From Bacteroidales bacterium (GTDB taxonomy: Bacteria > Bacteroidota > Bacteroidia > Bacteroidales > Muribaculaceae), in the NCBI GenBank assembly GCA_014800525.1, contig JAAVFV010000030.1, forward strand, positions 33,160 through 97,159: 64,000 nt of DNA, in the 5' to 3' direction. The position numbers were made by a program, and so were the translations under genes. Positions within the stretch are counted from its first letter, which is position 1, and each line of letters starts with the position of its first letter. This document shows, piece after piece, positions 17,458-26,648 of the stretch. The notes under the pieces were generated by a model, which was given only the letters and a program-made list of their open reading frames with translations, had not been told where the DNA came from and did not search any database.

Positions 17458-19101
17458 TTATTTGCAATCCATCGGACAACGCGGTTTGATCTGTTTGAAG
17501 AAGTCGTTACCCTTGTTGTCTACGAGGATGAATGCGGGGAAGTCTTCTACTTCAATTTTCCAGATTGCCTCCATTCCGAGCTCGGGATATTCAAGAAGCT
17601 CCACATTCTTGATTGAGTTCTTGGCAAGGATAGCGGCCGGTCCGCCGATAGATCCGAGGTAGAAACCACCATGCTTCTTACAAGCGTCGGTCACCTGCTG
17701 GCTGCGGTTACCCTTAGCAATCATCACCATAGAGCCGCCTGCTTCCTGGAACTGGTCGACATAGGAGTCCATACGTCCTGCAGTAGTGGGGCCGAATGAA
17801 CCCGAGGGCATACCCTCCGGTTTCTTTGCCGGACCTGCATAGTAGATCGGGTGATCCTTAAGATACTGCGGCATAGGCTCGCCGGCATCAAGACGCTCCT
17901 TAATCTTGGCATGAGCTATGTCGCGACCCACGATGATTGTGCCTTTAAGCGAGAGACGTGTGCTTACGGGATATTTGTTGAGAGTCTCAAGAATCTCCTC
18001 CATCGGACGGTTGAGGTCGATATTCACCACCTCTCCTTCGCCGGCATTGCGGTATTCTTCCGGGATGAGTTCGCCGGGGAATTCATCAAGCTTTTCAATC
18101 CAAAGACCGTCGCGATTGATCTTGGCTTTAACGTTACGGTCGGCCGAACAGCTCACACCCATACCGACAGGGCACGATGCACCGTGACGGGGCATACGGA
18201 TCACACGGATGTCGTGAGCGAAATATTTACCGCCGAACTGTGCGCCCAGGCCGAGGTTCTGAGCTGCTTCAAGGAGTTCTTTCTCCAGTTCGCGGTCGCG
18301 GAAGGCATGACCATATTCGTTACCGTGATCGGGAAGATTGTCGTAATACTTCACAGATGCTTTCTTCACGGCTGCGAGATTAGCCTCTGCTGATGTGCCG
18401 CCAATCACAAATGCAATATGATAAGGAGGACAGGCTGCTGTGCCGAGGGTCTTCATCTTCTCGATAAGGAAAGGCACGAGAGTCTTTTTATTGAGAATAG
18501 CTTTTGTCTCCTGATAGAGATATGTCTTATTGGCCGAACCACCACCTTTCGCTACAAAGAGGAATTTGTATTCATCGCCTTCTGTGGCATGAATCTCAAT
18601 CTGAGCCGGAAGGTTACATCCTGTATTCACCTCCTCATACATGGTCAGGGGTGCATTCTGAGAATAACGGAGATTATTCTCAGTGTAGGTTTTGTAGACG
18701 CCTTCGGAGATCTTCTCCTCATCATCGCAACCTGTCCATACCTGCTGACCCTTATAGGCTGAGCAGATGGATGTACCTGTATCCTGACAGAAGGGAAGCA
18801 CTCCCTTGGCTGCCACCTCCGCATTGCGGAGCATGGTGAGCGCGACAAACTTGTCGTTTTCTGAAGCTTCGGGGTCGTTCAGAATCTTTGCCACCATCTC
18901 ATTATGCTCGCGACGAAGCATGAAAGAGCAGTTATGGGAAGCTACATTAGCAATTACGGTAAGAGCCTCGGGATCGACCACCAGCATTTCGTGGCCGTTC
19001 CAGTCTTCTACCTTTACGTAGTCTTTGGTAATAAGCTCGTATTCCGTGGTATCCGGACCGAGCGGAAACATTTCCTGGTAATGAAAAGGTTTGGTTGCCA
19101 T
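17458..19101 (-). CDS. Class I fumarate hydratase (iron-sulfur, oxygen-labile)
   Basis: A 547-residue fumarase of the class I [4Fe-4S] type, interconverting fumarate and malate. In Bacteroidota it serves the reductive arm to succinate. Sequence support: [18 protein letters not shown] with a probable cluster Cys, [35 protein letters not shown], and the C-terminal fumarase domain with [22 protein letters not shown] and [28 protein letters not shown]. Length matches the single-polypeptide FumA/FumB type, not the split archaeal type. Its promoter (19162-19193) is an exact consensus match, consistent with strong constitutive expression. Confidence 0.96.
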   Translation of the reverse strand: MATKPFHYQEMFPLGPDTTEYELITKDYVKVEDWNGHEMLVVDPEALTVIANVASHNCSFMLRREHNEMVAKILNDPEASENDKFVALTMLRNAEVAAKGVLPFCQDTGTSICSAYKGQQVWTGCDDEEKISEGVYKTYTENNLRYSQNAPLTMYEEVNTGCNLPAQIEIHATEGDEYKFLFVAKGGGSANKTYLYQETKAILNKKTLVPFLIEKMKTLGTAACPPYHIAFVIGGTSAEANLAAVKKASVKYYDNLPDHGNEYGHAFRDRELEKELLEAAQNLGLGAQFGGKYFAHDIRVIRMPRHGASCPVGMGVSCSADRNVKAKINRDGLWIEKLDEFPGELIPEEYRNAGEGEVVNIDLNRPMEEILETLNKYPVSTRLSLKGTIIVGRDIAHAKIKERLDAGEPMPQYLKDHPIYYAGPAKKPEGMPSGSFGPTTAGRMDSYVDQFQEAGGSMVMIAKGNRSQQVTDACKKHGGFYLGSIGGPAAILAKNSIKNVELLEYPELGMEAIWKIEVEDFPAFILVDNKGNDFFKQIKPRCPMDCK

Positions 19102-19161
19102 ATATTTCTTTTTCGAAGTTGATTTCTAATTCGAAGTTGATTTCCTTTTAGACTCCATTTC

Positions 19162-19193
19162 CAAATTTACCAACTAATTTCAATATCTCCAAA
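19162..19193 (-). promoter_or_regulatory. Promoter of fumarase
   Basis: Minus strand: TTTG (19190-19193), 20-nt spacer, TAAATTTG (19162-19169); start codon about 60 nt downstream. Confidence 0.75.
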
Positions 19194-19286
19194 TAATTCC
19201 CCCGATTTCCCTCCTCCTCACTTTGTCTTCTTCCTTCACCCGGTTATAACCCTGCATTAACATTTTTTGTAGGATGGGGTCTTAGT

Positions 19287-19314
19287 TTTGGTATTGCTAT
19301 TTTTGTTAACTTTG
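19287..19314 (+). promoter_or_regulatory. Probable promoter of the amidase-like gene
   Basis: TAACTTTG at 19307-19314 is an exact -7 element. The nearest TTTG (19287-19290) is 16 nt upstream, shorter than the usual 19-20, so the -33 is less certain. The start codon is 49 nt downstream. Confidence 0.5.
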
Positions 19315-19363
19315 CAAGTCAATACCATTACGCGGCAATCGTGCCGTCTATTCTCTGCTGATT

Positions 19364-22300
19364 ATGATATTCCATCGCTTAAAATATTATTTTTCAATCC
19401 TGATGGTGGCGCTTTGTTGCGCTGCGGTGACAGTCCCCGCTGATGGCGCGGCTAAGAAAAAAGTCTCTTCTTCCCAGTCTTCCAAGAAGAGCTCTTCAAA
19501 ATCCTCCAAATCGAAGTCGAAGTCGGGTTCGAAGTCTTCCAGATCTTCTTCCAAGTCTTCGGGTGGATCTTCTAAAAATTCGTCAAAATCCAAGACAAAT
19601 TCAAAGTCGTCCAAAGGGAAGAAGGCTGCCAATGAGAGGAAGAGTTCCCGAAGGAAAAGCTCTTCCAAGAATACAAGAAAAGATAACGGCGTGCGCCGTG
19701 CCCCGCGTGTGGTGAAAACTCCCGCTCCTCCCAAGGAGGTGGCTTCCAATGATTCGCTCACTTTGCGTGTGAATCAGGCAGTGCTCAGCTGGATTCCGAA
19801 GCAACTTAATCCCGGGGGGCTTCGTGTCAACAGCGTGCGTCCCGATGCCACAGGCCGTATCGCCAATGTACGTCTGAACGAGAATTTTACCTATCTCCCC
19901 GTAACCCGTAATTTGATCGATTCTTTGTCGATCACCATTAAGGATGCGTTGCCTGATTCCCTGTCAGGTTGTCGCGTTAGCCTTTCGGTGAATAATAAGC
20001 CTCTCGCTTATTATATCACCCGTGTGGACAAACTCCCCGAGAAGTATCGTAAAAATATTCCGTTCGTTACCGAAGTAAATCCCGTCTCTAACGCCAAGAA
20101 GGGTATGCCCGGTGATATCCTGGCGCTATGGGCTTCACATGGCCGTTATTTCCGTCCCGGTGCCGATGCCTGGATGTGGCAGCGTCCGATGCTCTTCCAG
20201 GCTATGGAGGATACATATACTCTCGGATATGTCTATCCTTATCTGGTGCCGATGCTGGAGAATGCCGGAGCCTATGTGTTCATGCCCCGCGAACGCGACA
20301 CAAATAATAATGAGGTGATTGTCGATAATGATCTGAATCAGGACGGCAAGGTCTATTCCCAACCCTATTATAAGGAAATGAATGGATCCACTCAATGGAC
20401 CACAGGCGAACTCGATGGCTTCATCTATGATCTCCCCGATTTCCGCGACACGGAGAATCCATTCGAAAATGGAACCTACCGCCAGACCACTACCGTGCGC
20501 TCCGGAAAACCTTCTGTAGCAGCCTGGTATGCTGATATTCCGGCTTCAGGTGAATATGCGGTTTATGTGAGCTATAAGTCGCTGCCTAATTCCACGGAGG
20601 ATGCCCGCTATACGGTGAATTATTCCGGTGGTTCGAAGGAGTTTAAGGTAAATCAGACGATGGGGGGCGGCACATGGATCTATCTTGGTACATTCCCTAT
20701 CGAAAAGGGGTATAGCGATTCCGAACCGATTGTGACTCTCTCAAACATTTCGGATAAGGATGCCGGAAAGATCATCACTGCCGATGCGGTGAAGATCGGC
20801 GGTGGTATGGGAAATATCGCCCGCAGCGCGCGTCGGTCGGATATCTATTATGATCCCTCCACTCCGGAATCGAATTTCACTTCCACCCGTCTCTCGCAGG
20901 ATGAAGAGGGTGACGATGACCCGGATGATGATGACGACGATAACGATTCAGATGATGATTCAGATTCGTCGGAGGAGGATGTGGCCGATGGCGATGGTCA
21001 GGCGGCTGTGAATGCTCCGGTTACTCCTCAGAAGAAGGGCCCGTCGCCGAAGTTTTCGGTGTCAGGTATGCCCCGGTGGGTGGAAGGAGCCCGCTATTGG
21101 TTGCAGTGGGCCGGTTTCCCGGAAAATGTCTATTCTCCCTATCATGGGGCCGACGACTATAAGGATGATTATACAGGGCGCGGTCATTGGGTGAATTACC
21201 TCGCCGGCGGCTCGCGGGTGCTTCCGAATCGTCAGGGCCTCAAAATTCCGGTGGATCTCTCATTTGCCCTTCATTCGGATGCGGGAGTGCGCTCGGATGA
21301 TTCCTTTGTAGGAACTCTGGGCATCTATTACACCAACAATGGCGCTTCCTACGCCGATGGAACTCCCCGGATCAATTCGCGTATGCTCACCGACCTTATC
21401 ATGCGTCAGATCACCGGCGATGTCCGGATGAGTTACGAACCTAACTGGACCCGCCGCTCCATGTGGGATAAGTCGTATGTCGAGGCTCGTGTGCCGGAGG
21501 TACCGACTACATTGATTGAACTTATGAGCCATCAGAATTTTGCCGATATGATGTATGGCAATGATCCCAATTTCCGCTTTACTGTAGGTCGCGCCATTTA
21601 TAAGGCTATGGCTCGGTTTATGGCCGAAAGAAAGGGACGCGAGGTTGTGATCCAACCTCTGCCGGTGAAGGAATTCGCAATCCAGATGAATAAACCGAAT
21701 CATTACCGTCTATCCTGGTCTCCGACTCCGGACCCGTTGGAGAAAACTGCCATGCCTTCCCGATATATTATAATGGAGCGCACTGAGGGAGATCTCGGTT
21801 TCCATCGTATCGCAGAAACTTCTTCCACTCATTATGAAGTGAAGGTTACGGATAATAAGATCCATAGTTTCCGGATAATCGCTGTCAACGACGGGGGTTC
21901 CTCCTTCCCGTCGGAGACTCTGGCGCTATGTAATGGCACAGGTGGAGGTCAGCCGATGCTCGTGGTCAATGGTTTCGATCGTGTAAGCGGGCCGAAGGTG
22001 ATCCGCGAGGGTGGTAAGGCCGGATTTGCCGCAGAGGAGGAATTCGGCGTCCCCTATATCAAGGATATGAGTTTCACAGGCTATCAGCAGGAATTTAACC
22101 GCAGTGCCGGAGTACGTCATGGCAACAGCAGCGGAACATATGTGCCTAAGGTTATCGCCGGCAACACATTCGATTACGCTGCGATTCATGGTGATGCGTT
22201 TGCGGAGACAGGTCTCGGCTTCGTGAGCTGTTCCGCGGCTGCTGTGGAAAAGGGTATCGTTAAGCTTTCCAACTATAAGATTATCGATTGGATTGCCGGT

Positions 22301-22798
22301 AAACAGAAGGCTACAGTGGTAGGTAATGGCAAGAGTGGAGTGATGTACCGAACTTTCACACCCAATGTGCAGAAGGAACTCCGGAAGTTTGTCGAGCGTG
22401 GTGGCCATCTGCTCATCACAGGTCAGTATGTCGCTTCCGACCTTACCGGTCCGCGTTCATCAATGACCGATAGGGATTTCGCTTCCGAGGTTTTGGGTAT
22501 TCGTCCCGTAGATGGGGATCGTGTCCGCGATGGTGGCATCCGCTATGTCACCGGAAGAACCATGGATTACAATGCTTCTCTCAACGATCGCCAATACATC
22601 GTGGAAAATCCTGATATTCTTGAGGCTGCCGACGACAGCAACGCCACTCCCGTTTATTCTTTCTCACGGGGAAGTGGAAACGCCGGCTTCATCCATAATT
22701 ATGGTAAAGGGAAGGTGATGACCATCTCCGTCCCCCTCGAAGCGCTCACCAAGGATGAAGACCGTGATGCCGTGGTGGCAAACTTCCTTAAATATTAA
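19364..22798 (+). CDS. Large secreted N-acetylmuramoyl-L-alanine amidase-like protein with golvesin-type insert
   Basis: 1144 residues. A signal peptide (to ~29, VPADGAA) is followed by ~80 residues almost wholly Ser and Lys (19450-19680), likely a wall-binding or disordered linker. An Amidase_3-type zinc site can be assembled from His259 (WASHGR), Glu282 (AMEDTY), His637 (FALHSDAG) and Glu719 (IELMSHQNF). Between Glu282 and His637 sits a ~350-residue insert. It has a golvesin/xanthan-lyase-type carbohydrate-binding fold (ADIPASGEYAVYVSYKSLPN...YLGTFPIEKG, ~390-480) and a very acidic Asp/Ser run (~515-545). A fibronectin-III-like segment (~770-850) and a C-terminal domain with an LLITGQYV glutaminase-like or flavodoxin-like look follow. 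Likely periplasmic or surface peptidoglycan hydrolase; related proteins are often labelled xanthan lyase. Substrate is inferred. Confidence 0.78.
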   Translation: MIFHRLKYYFSILMVALCCAAVTVPADGAAKKKVSSSQSSKKSSSKSSKSKSKSGSKSSRSSSKSSGGSSKNSSKSKTNSKSSKGKKAANERKSSRRKSSSKNTRKDNGVRRAPRVVKTPAPPKEVASNDSLTLRVNQAVLSWIPKQLNPGGLRVNSVRPDATGRIANVRLNENFTYLPVTRNLIDSLSITIKDALPDSLSGCRVSLSVNNKPLAYYITRVDKLPEKYRKNIPFVTEVNPVSNAKKGMPGDILALWASHGRYFRPGADAWMWQRPMLFQAMEDTYTLGYVYPYLVPMLENAGAYVFMPRERDTNNNEVIVDNDLNQDGKVYSQPYYKEMNGSTQWTTGELDGFIYDLPDFRDTENPFENGTYRQTTTVRSGKPSVAAWYADIPASGEYAVYVSYKSLPNSTEDARYTVNYSGGSKEFKVNQTMGGGTWIYLGTFPIEKGYSDSEPIVTLSNISDKDAGKIITADAVKIGGGMGNIARSARRSDIYYDPSTPESNFTSTRLSQDEEGDDDPDDDDDDNDSDDDSDSSEEDVADGDGQAAVNAPVTPQKKGPSPKFSVSGMPRWVEGARYWLQWAGFPENVYSPYHGADDYKDDYTGRGHWVNYLAGGSRVLPNRQGLKIPVDLSFALHSDAGVRSDDSFVGTLGIYYTNNGASYADGTPRINSRMLTDLIMRQITGDVRMSYEPNWTRRSMWDKSYVEARVPEVPTTLIELMSHQNFADMMYGNDPNFRFTVGRAIYKAMARFMAERKGREVVIQPLPVKEFAIQMNKPNHYRLSWSPTPDPLEKTAMPSRYIIMERTEGDLGFHRIAETSSTHYEVKVTDNKIHSFRIIAVNDGGSSFPSETLALCNGTGGGQPMLVVNGFDRVSGPKVIREGGKAGFAAEEEFGVPYIKDMSFTGYQQEFNRSAGVRHGNSSGTYVPKVIAGNTFDYAAIHGDAFAETGLGFVSCSAAAVEKGIVKLSNYKIIDWIAGKQKATVVGNGKSGVMYRTFTPNVQKELRKFVERGGHLLITGQYVASDLTGPRSSMTDRDFASEVLGIRPVDGDRVRDGGIRYVTGRTMDYNASLNDRQYIVENPDILEAADDSNATPVYSFSRGSGNAGFIHNYGKGKVMTISVPLEALTKDEDRDAVVANFLKY

Positions 22799-22808
22799 CA
22801 CCGATTGG

Positions 22809-22840
22809 CGGAGTCTATCAATTGATATTGATAGACTCCG
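22809..22840 (+). terminator. 14-bp perfect hairpin after the amidase gene
   Basis: Arms 22809-22822 and 22827-22840 are perfectly complementary with a TGAT loop, 11 nt after the amidase stop. No T tract follows, so it may be a processing or partial termination site within an operon. Confidence 0.6.
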
Positions 22841-22880
22841 ATAATCATTCCACATTTCATTGAATCCAGGATATAAAAAC

Positions 22881-24332
22881 ATGGAGATAATACGTTTCAC
22901 AACAGTCAATGCCCTCCGTGAGGCCATTTTCCGTATGCCGCTTGAGCAGTATGTGCTTATCAAGCTCGATGACCGGGAGGTAGAGTTTGACCTTGCTTTC
23001 AATAGCCGTCTTATCGAAACGGCCACTGATATTGATTCCACACTGACCTATTGCTGGTTTCGTGAACGTCAGGAGGATGGCTCTTTGCTCGATCATCCCG
23101 TGAATGATTATCAGCCGGGATCGGTAAGAGACGATTTCGATTTCGGTCCGTTAGTATTGCTCAATACGGCCGATGTGCTTTCTGCCACCGAGGATATGGA
23201 TGAGTCTTATTCCGGGCTGCTCGATGGCGGATGGTATGCGCTCCGCTTAAGGATGACCATGTCGAAGATGATTGCCATGGTGCCTGAGTATCTGTATACC
23301 GTGAAACGTGTGGATTATCGTCTCAGCGGCGAGAAGCAACATGATTATGTCGATCCCAGAAACCGGGAATACCAGATTCAGATGGAGAAGACTCTTACCG
23401 AACATCTTGATATGATCGGGGGCCTTGTATCTCCGGAGGTAGAGAAGGTGGATTATGACGGGGAGGAGTTTCCTGTGGAGGCTTCAGTGATTATTCCTGT
23501 CCGCAACCGTGTGCGTACAGTGGCCGATGCCGTGAATTCAGCTTTGGATCAGGATACTCTGTTTCCGTTCAATGTGATTGTGGTGGATAATGATTCCACG
23601 GATGGCACCCGGGAGGTTCTCGAAGCTATCCAGGATCCGCGTCTTGTGGTGATAAAGGTTGCGGCAGATGAAAATTTAGGTATCGGCGGATGCTGGAACC
23701 GTGCCGTGCTTTCCGAACATTGCGGTAGATTTGCCGTGCAGCTCGATTCTGATGATTTATATAATTCCAGAAGTGTGCTGCAGGCTGTGGTGAATAAGTT
23801 CCGTTCAGGAAATTTCGGCATGGTGGTGGGAAGTTATTCCATGATAGATTTCAACGGCAATCCTCTTCCCCCGGGTATTATCGACCATAGGGAATGGACG
23901 GATGAGAACGGAGCCAACAATGCCTTGCGCGTGAACGGCTTCGGAGCCCCGAGAGCTTTCTTCACTCCTATCGTGCGCCGTTTCCTTTTCCCGAATGTCA
24001 GTTACGGAGAGGATTATGCCATGTGCCTGCGCGTAAGCCGTGATTATGCTGTGGGCCGCATCTTCCGCCCCCTATATCTATGCCGCCGTTGGGAAGGAAA
24101 TTCGGATGCAGCGCTCTCCATTGAGAAGACTAATGCAAATAATGCCTATAAGGATTGCCTGAGATCTTTCGAACTTCTGGCGCGTATCCATTCCAATATG
24201 CAGTCGCATCAGGGCCCCACCCCTTTTCTTCCCTCCGATATCTTTGATTCTCTTTCAAATATGCCTCCTTTCGATCCTTCTGATTTCTTCCCCGAAGAGG
24301 ACACAGAGTTTGATCCGGACGATGATGAATAA
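22881..24332 (+). CDS. Glycosyltransferase family 2 protein with N-terminal extension
   Basis: 483 residues from the ATG at 22881; a TTG seven codons upstream in the same frame is less likely. Residues ~1-195 are an uncharacterised N-terminal region. The GT-A domain begins near residue 201 ([39 protein letters not shown]). It carries the metal-binding [10 protein letters not shown] (Asp289-Asp292), the acceptor-side [16 protein letters not shown] and a W/R-rich RRWEGNSDA. No membrane segment is visible, so it is probably a soluble cytoplasmic transferase using a nucleotide-sugar donor. The tail is strongly acidic ([12 protein letters not shown]). It is followed 28 nt later by a DUF4922 protein, and such pairing suggests a shared sugar-nucleotide pathway. 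Donor and acceptor are unknown. Confidence 0.88.
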   Translation: MEIIRFTTVNALREAIFRMPLEQYVLIKLDDREVEFDLAFNSRLIETATDIDSTLTYCWFRERQEDGSLLDHPVNDYQPGSVRDDFDFGPLVLLNTADVLSATEDMDESYSGLLDGGWYALRLRMTMSKMIAMVPEYLYTVKRVDYRLSGEKQHDYVDPRNREYQIQMEKTLTEHLDMIGGLVSPEVEKVDYDGEEFPVEASVIIPVRNRVRTVADAVNSALDQDTLFPFNVIVVDNDSTDGTREVLEAIQDPRLVVIKVAADENLGIGGCWNRAVLSEHCGRFAVQLDSDDLYNSRSVLQAVVNKFRSGNFGMVVGSYSMIDFNGNPLPPGIIDHREWTDENGANNALRVNGFGAPRAFFTPIVRRFLFPNVSYGEDYAMCLRVSRDYAVGRIFRPLYLCRRWEGNSDAALSIEKTNANNAYKDCLRSFELLARIHSNMQSHQGPTPFLPSDIFDSLSNMPPFDPSDFFPEEDTEFDPDDDE

Positions 24333-24360
24333 TTGATAAATCCCAATGTAGAACAGAGAT

Positions 24361-25272
24361 ATGACCGGAGAAGATATAAATTCAATCATAGAGACCCAAC
24401 TGGAACTATGGCCTGAGGCTAAGAAAAATTTTGACGCTCTGATCGGTGTGGAGCGTCGCGAATTGCCGTTAGGAGATTTCCCGGCTTATGTACAGTTCAA
24501 TCCGGCCCGTATACGTAGCACAGGGGCAAAAGTGGATGCCGCTTCCATACGGCAGCGTCCCTGCTTTTTATGTGCGTCCAATCGTCCGGAACAACAGCTC
24601 ACAATTCCTTTCTCCGAGGATTTTGATCTTCTTGTGAATCCATATCCGATTCTTCCGGTCCATTTCACATTGACTTCACGAAATCATGTGCCGCAGGATA
24701 GTTTCACGGCAGATATGCTCCGGCTGGCAGTGGAATCCCCCGACCTCGTGGTCTTCTTCAATGGTGCAAAGGCAGGAGCGTCAGCACCTGACCATCTGCA
24801 TGGACAGGCGGTTCTTAAATCTGAGGTACCTATATTACGTGTAGCCGAACGCTTTCATCCCTCTTCCGAGCCGGAAATTCAGTCGTCGGCCGAATGGAAC
24901 GCTGATCTGCCTTTCCGCTTCTTCAGTGCTGTGATTCCTCCGCAAAGCGATGGTAGGGATGTGGCCCTGATGGCACGCTTATCCGGCAGAGAGCCGCAGT
25001 CAGATAATGAGTTGGATCCTGGACTTGTCAATATCTTCTGTTGGGTCGATAATAATGGGCTTTTGAGAATGATTTCAATTCCAAGACAGCGGCATCGTCC
25101 TCTCTGCTACGGCGATGGCCCCGGGCAGATGCTCATTAGTCCGGGAGCTCTTGATATGGGAGGAATCGTGATTACTCCCCGGTTAGAGGATTTCAAGTCG
25201 CTGACTCCCGATATACTCCGCAGTATATATGCGGATACAGCTTTTCCTGATGGATATAGTCTTTCTCTCTGA
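24361..25272 (+). CDS. DUF4922 protein, HIT/GalT-like nucleotidyltransferase or phosphorylase
   Basis: 303 residues. The region RPCFLCASNRPEQQL (CxxC-like) followed by NPYPILPVHFTLTSRNHVPQ and then DHLHGQAV (His145-x-His147-x-Gln149) is the layout of the HIT/GalT superfamily. In that superfamily a His attacks the alpha-phosphate of a nucleotide sugar or dinucleotide; VTC2-like GDP-hexose phosphorylases and Apa1-type phosphorylases share this His-x-His-x-Gln signature. It matches what I recall of DUF4922 in Bacteroidota. Together with the GT2 gene 28 nt upstream, it could make or recycle the donor nucleotide sugar. The exact substrate cannot be read from the sequence. The start at 24361 is favoured by the close spacing. 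Confidence 0.8.
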   Translation: MTGEDINSIIETQLELWPEAKKNFDALIGVERRELPLGDFPAYVQFNPARIRSTGAKVDAASIRQRPCFLCASNRPEQQLTIPFSEDFDLLVNPYPILPVHFTLTSRNHVPQDSFTADMLRLAVESPDLVVFFNGAKAGASAPDHLHGQAVLKSEVPILRVAERFHPSSEPEIQSSAEWNADLPFRFFSAVIPPQSDGRDVALMARLSGREPQSDNELDPGLVNIFCWVDNNGLLRMISIPRQRHRPLCYGDGPGQMLISPGALDMGGIVITPRLEDFKSLTPDILRSIYADTAFPDGYSLSL

Positions 25273-25340
25273 ACAAATTTTCTCCCATTGAACTCTACAA
25301 CTAATTATTGAACACTACAACTAATTAGCCTGACCATCCG

Positions 25341-26648
25341 ATGAAAAACCGATCTCCATGGCTGTGGATTCCCACTCTATATATCGCAGAGGGTCTCCCA
25401 TATTTTGCAGTCAATACACTGACTGTGCTGATGTATGTCAAAATGGGAGTAAGCATGTCCGATATGGCTTTCTTCACCGGCTGGCTTTACCTCCCATGGG
25501 TGATAAAGCCGTTCTGGAGTCCGTTTATCGATCTATTCCGCACCAAACGTTTCTGGACCTTAGCTATGCAGGCATTACTGGCCATTTGTATGGCCGGTGT
25601 CGGTTTTCTTCTCCCTCTCCCCTTCTTCTTCGCTGCTTCTCTGGTATGCTTCTGGATCATGGCTTTTGCCTCTGCCACCCACGATATTGCCGCGGATGGT
25701 TATTATATGCTTGAACTCACACCCCATGAGCAGGCGGCCTATGTCGGGGTGCGCTCCACATTCTATCGTATAGCCAGTGTAGTGGGTCAGGGTGGATTAG
25801 TGATGGTAGCCGGCCTTCTCGAGAATCGGCTTGAAAGCGTATCTATGGCCTGGAGTTCGGTTTTCCTCCTTCTCTCCGCCATCTTTACCCTTATCTTTTT
25901 CTATCACCTGCGGTATCTTCCTGTCGCCCCGGCCGACCATCCGGCCCCGGAGCCACGTAATGCTGTCGATATTGTCCGCGAATTCGGCATGACCTTTGCC
26001 ACATTCTTCCGTAAGCCCGGAATCATCGCCGCACTCCTGTTTATGCTGTTCTATCGTCTGCCTGAGGCTCTCTGCATCAAACTCGTGCAGCCGTTTCTGG
26101 TGGCTTCAAGAGAATCCGGAGGCTTAGGACTTTCCACTATTGAAGTCGGTTTCGTTAACGGCACCATGGGAGTAATCGCCCTCCTTGCCGGCGGAATTCT
26201 CGGGGGTGTGATGATTGCATCCGGAGGATTGAAGAAATGGCTTTGGCCTATGGCTATGGCTCTCACTCTCCCGTGTCTGGTGTATTGTTGGCTGGCCATA
26301 TCGCAACCACAGGATTTTACCCTTATATGCTCGGCGATTGCCATCGAACAATTCGGATATGGATTTGGGTTCACGGCCTTTATGCTCTACCTAATCTATT
26401 TCTCCAGGGGAGATTGGCAAACCTCACATTATGCGTTCTGCACAGCATTCATGGCACTCGGAATGATGCTCCCCGGAATGGCTGCCGGTTGGTTGTATGA
26501 GACCCTTTCTCACTTTTCAATAGTGACCGATGGTGTTCCCTCGGGATTCGTGAATTATTTCTGGTTTGTGATGCTATCCTGTCTGGCCACATTCGCCGTA
26601 TGCGCCTCAGTAAAGATCGATCCGGAGTTCGGTAAGAAAAAGTCATGA
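25341..26648 (+). CDS. MFS transporter, AmpG-like
   Basis: 435 residues with about 12 hydrophobic segments. The opening (SPWLWIPTLYIAEGLPYFAVNTLTVLMYVKMGVSMSDMAFFTGWLYLPWVIKPFWSPFID, here as the run of the first two helices) matches the AmpG/SLC33-type branch of the major facilitator superfamily. The SATHDIAADGYYM segment in helix 4 fits too. AmpG permeases import anhydro-muropeptides for peptidoglycan recycling in Gram-negatives. The substrate here is inferred from family and from the amidase-like gene upstream. The stop overlaps the start of the next gene by 4 nt (ATGA), so the two are translationally coupled. Confidence 0.85.
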   Translation: MKNRSPWLWIPTLYIAEGLPYFAVNTLTVLMYVKMGVSMSDMAFFTGWLYLPWVIKPFWSPFIDLFRTKRFWTLAMQALLAICMAGVGFLLPLPFFFAASLVCFWIMAFASATHDIAADGYYMLELTPHEQAAYVGVRSTFYRIASVVGQGGLVMVAGLLENRLESVSMAWSSVFLLLSAIFTLIFFYHLRYLPVAPADHPAPEPRNAVDIVREFGMTFATFFRKPGIIAALLFMLFYRLPEALCIKLVQPFLVASRESGGLGLSTIEVGFVNGTMGVIALLAGGILGGVMIASGGLKKWLWPMAMALTLPCLVYCWLAISQPQDFTLICSAIAIEQFGYGFGFTAFMLYLIYFSRGDWQTSHYAFCTAFMALGMMLPGMAAGWLYETLSHFSIVTDGVPSGFVNYFWFVMLSCLATFAVCASVKIDPEFGKKKS

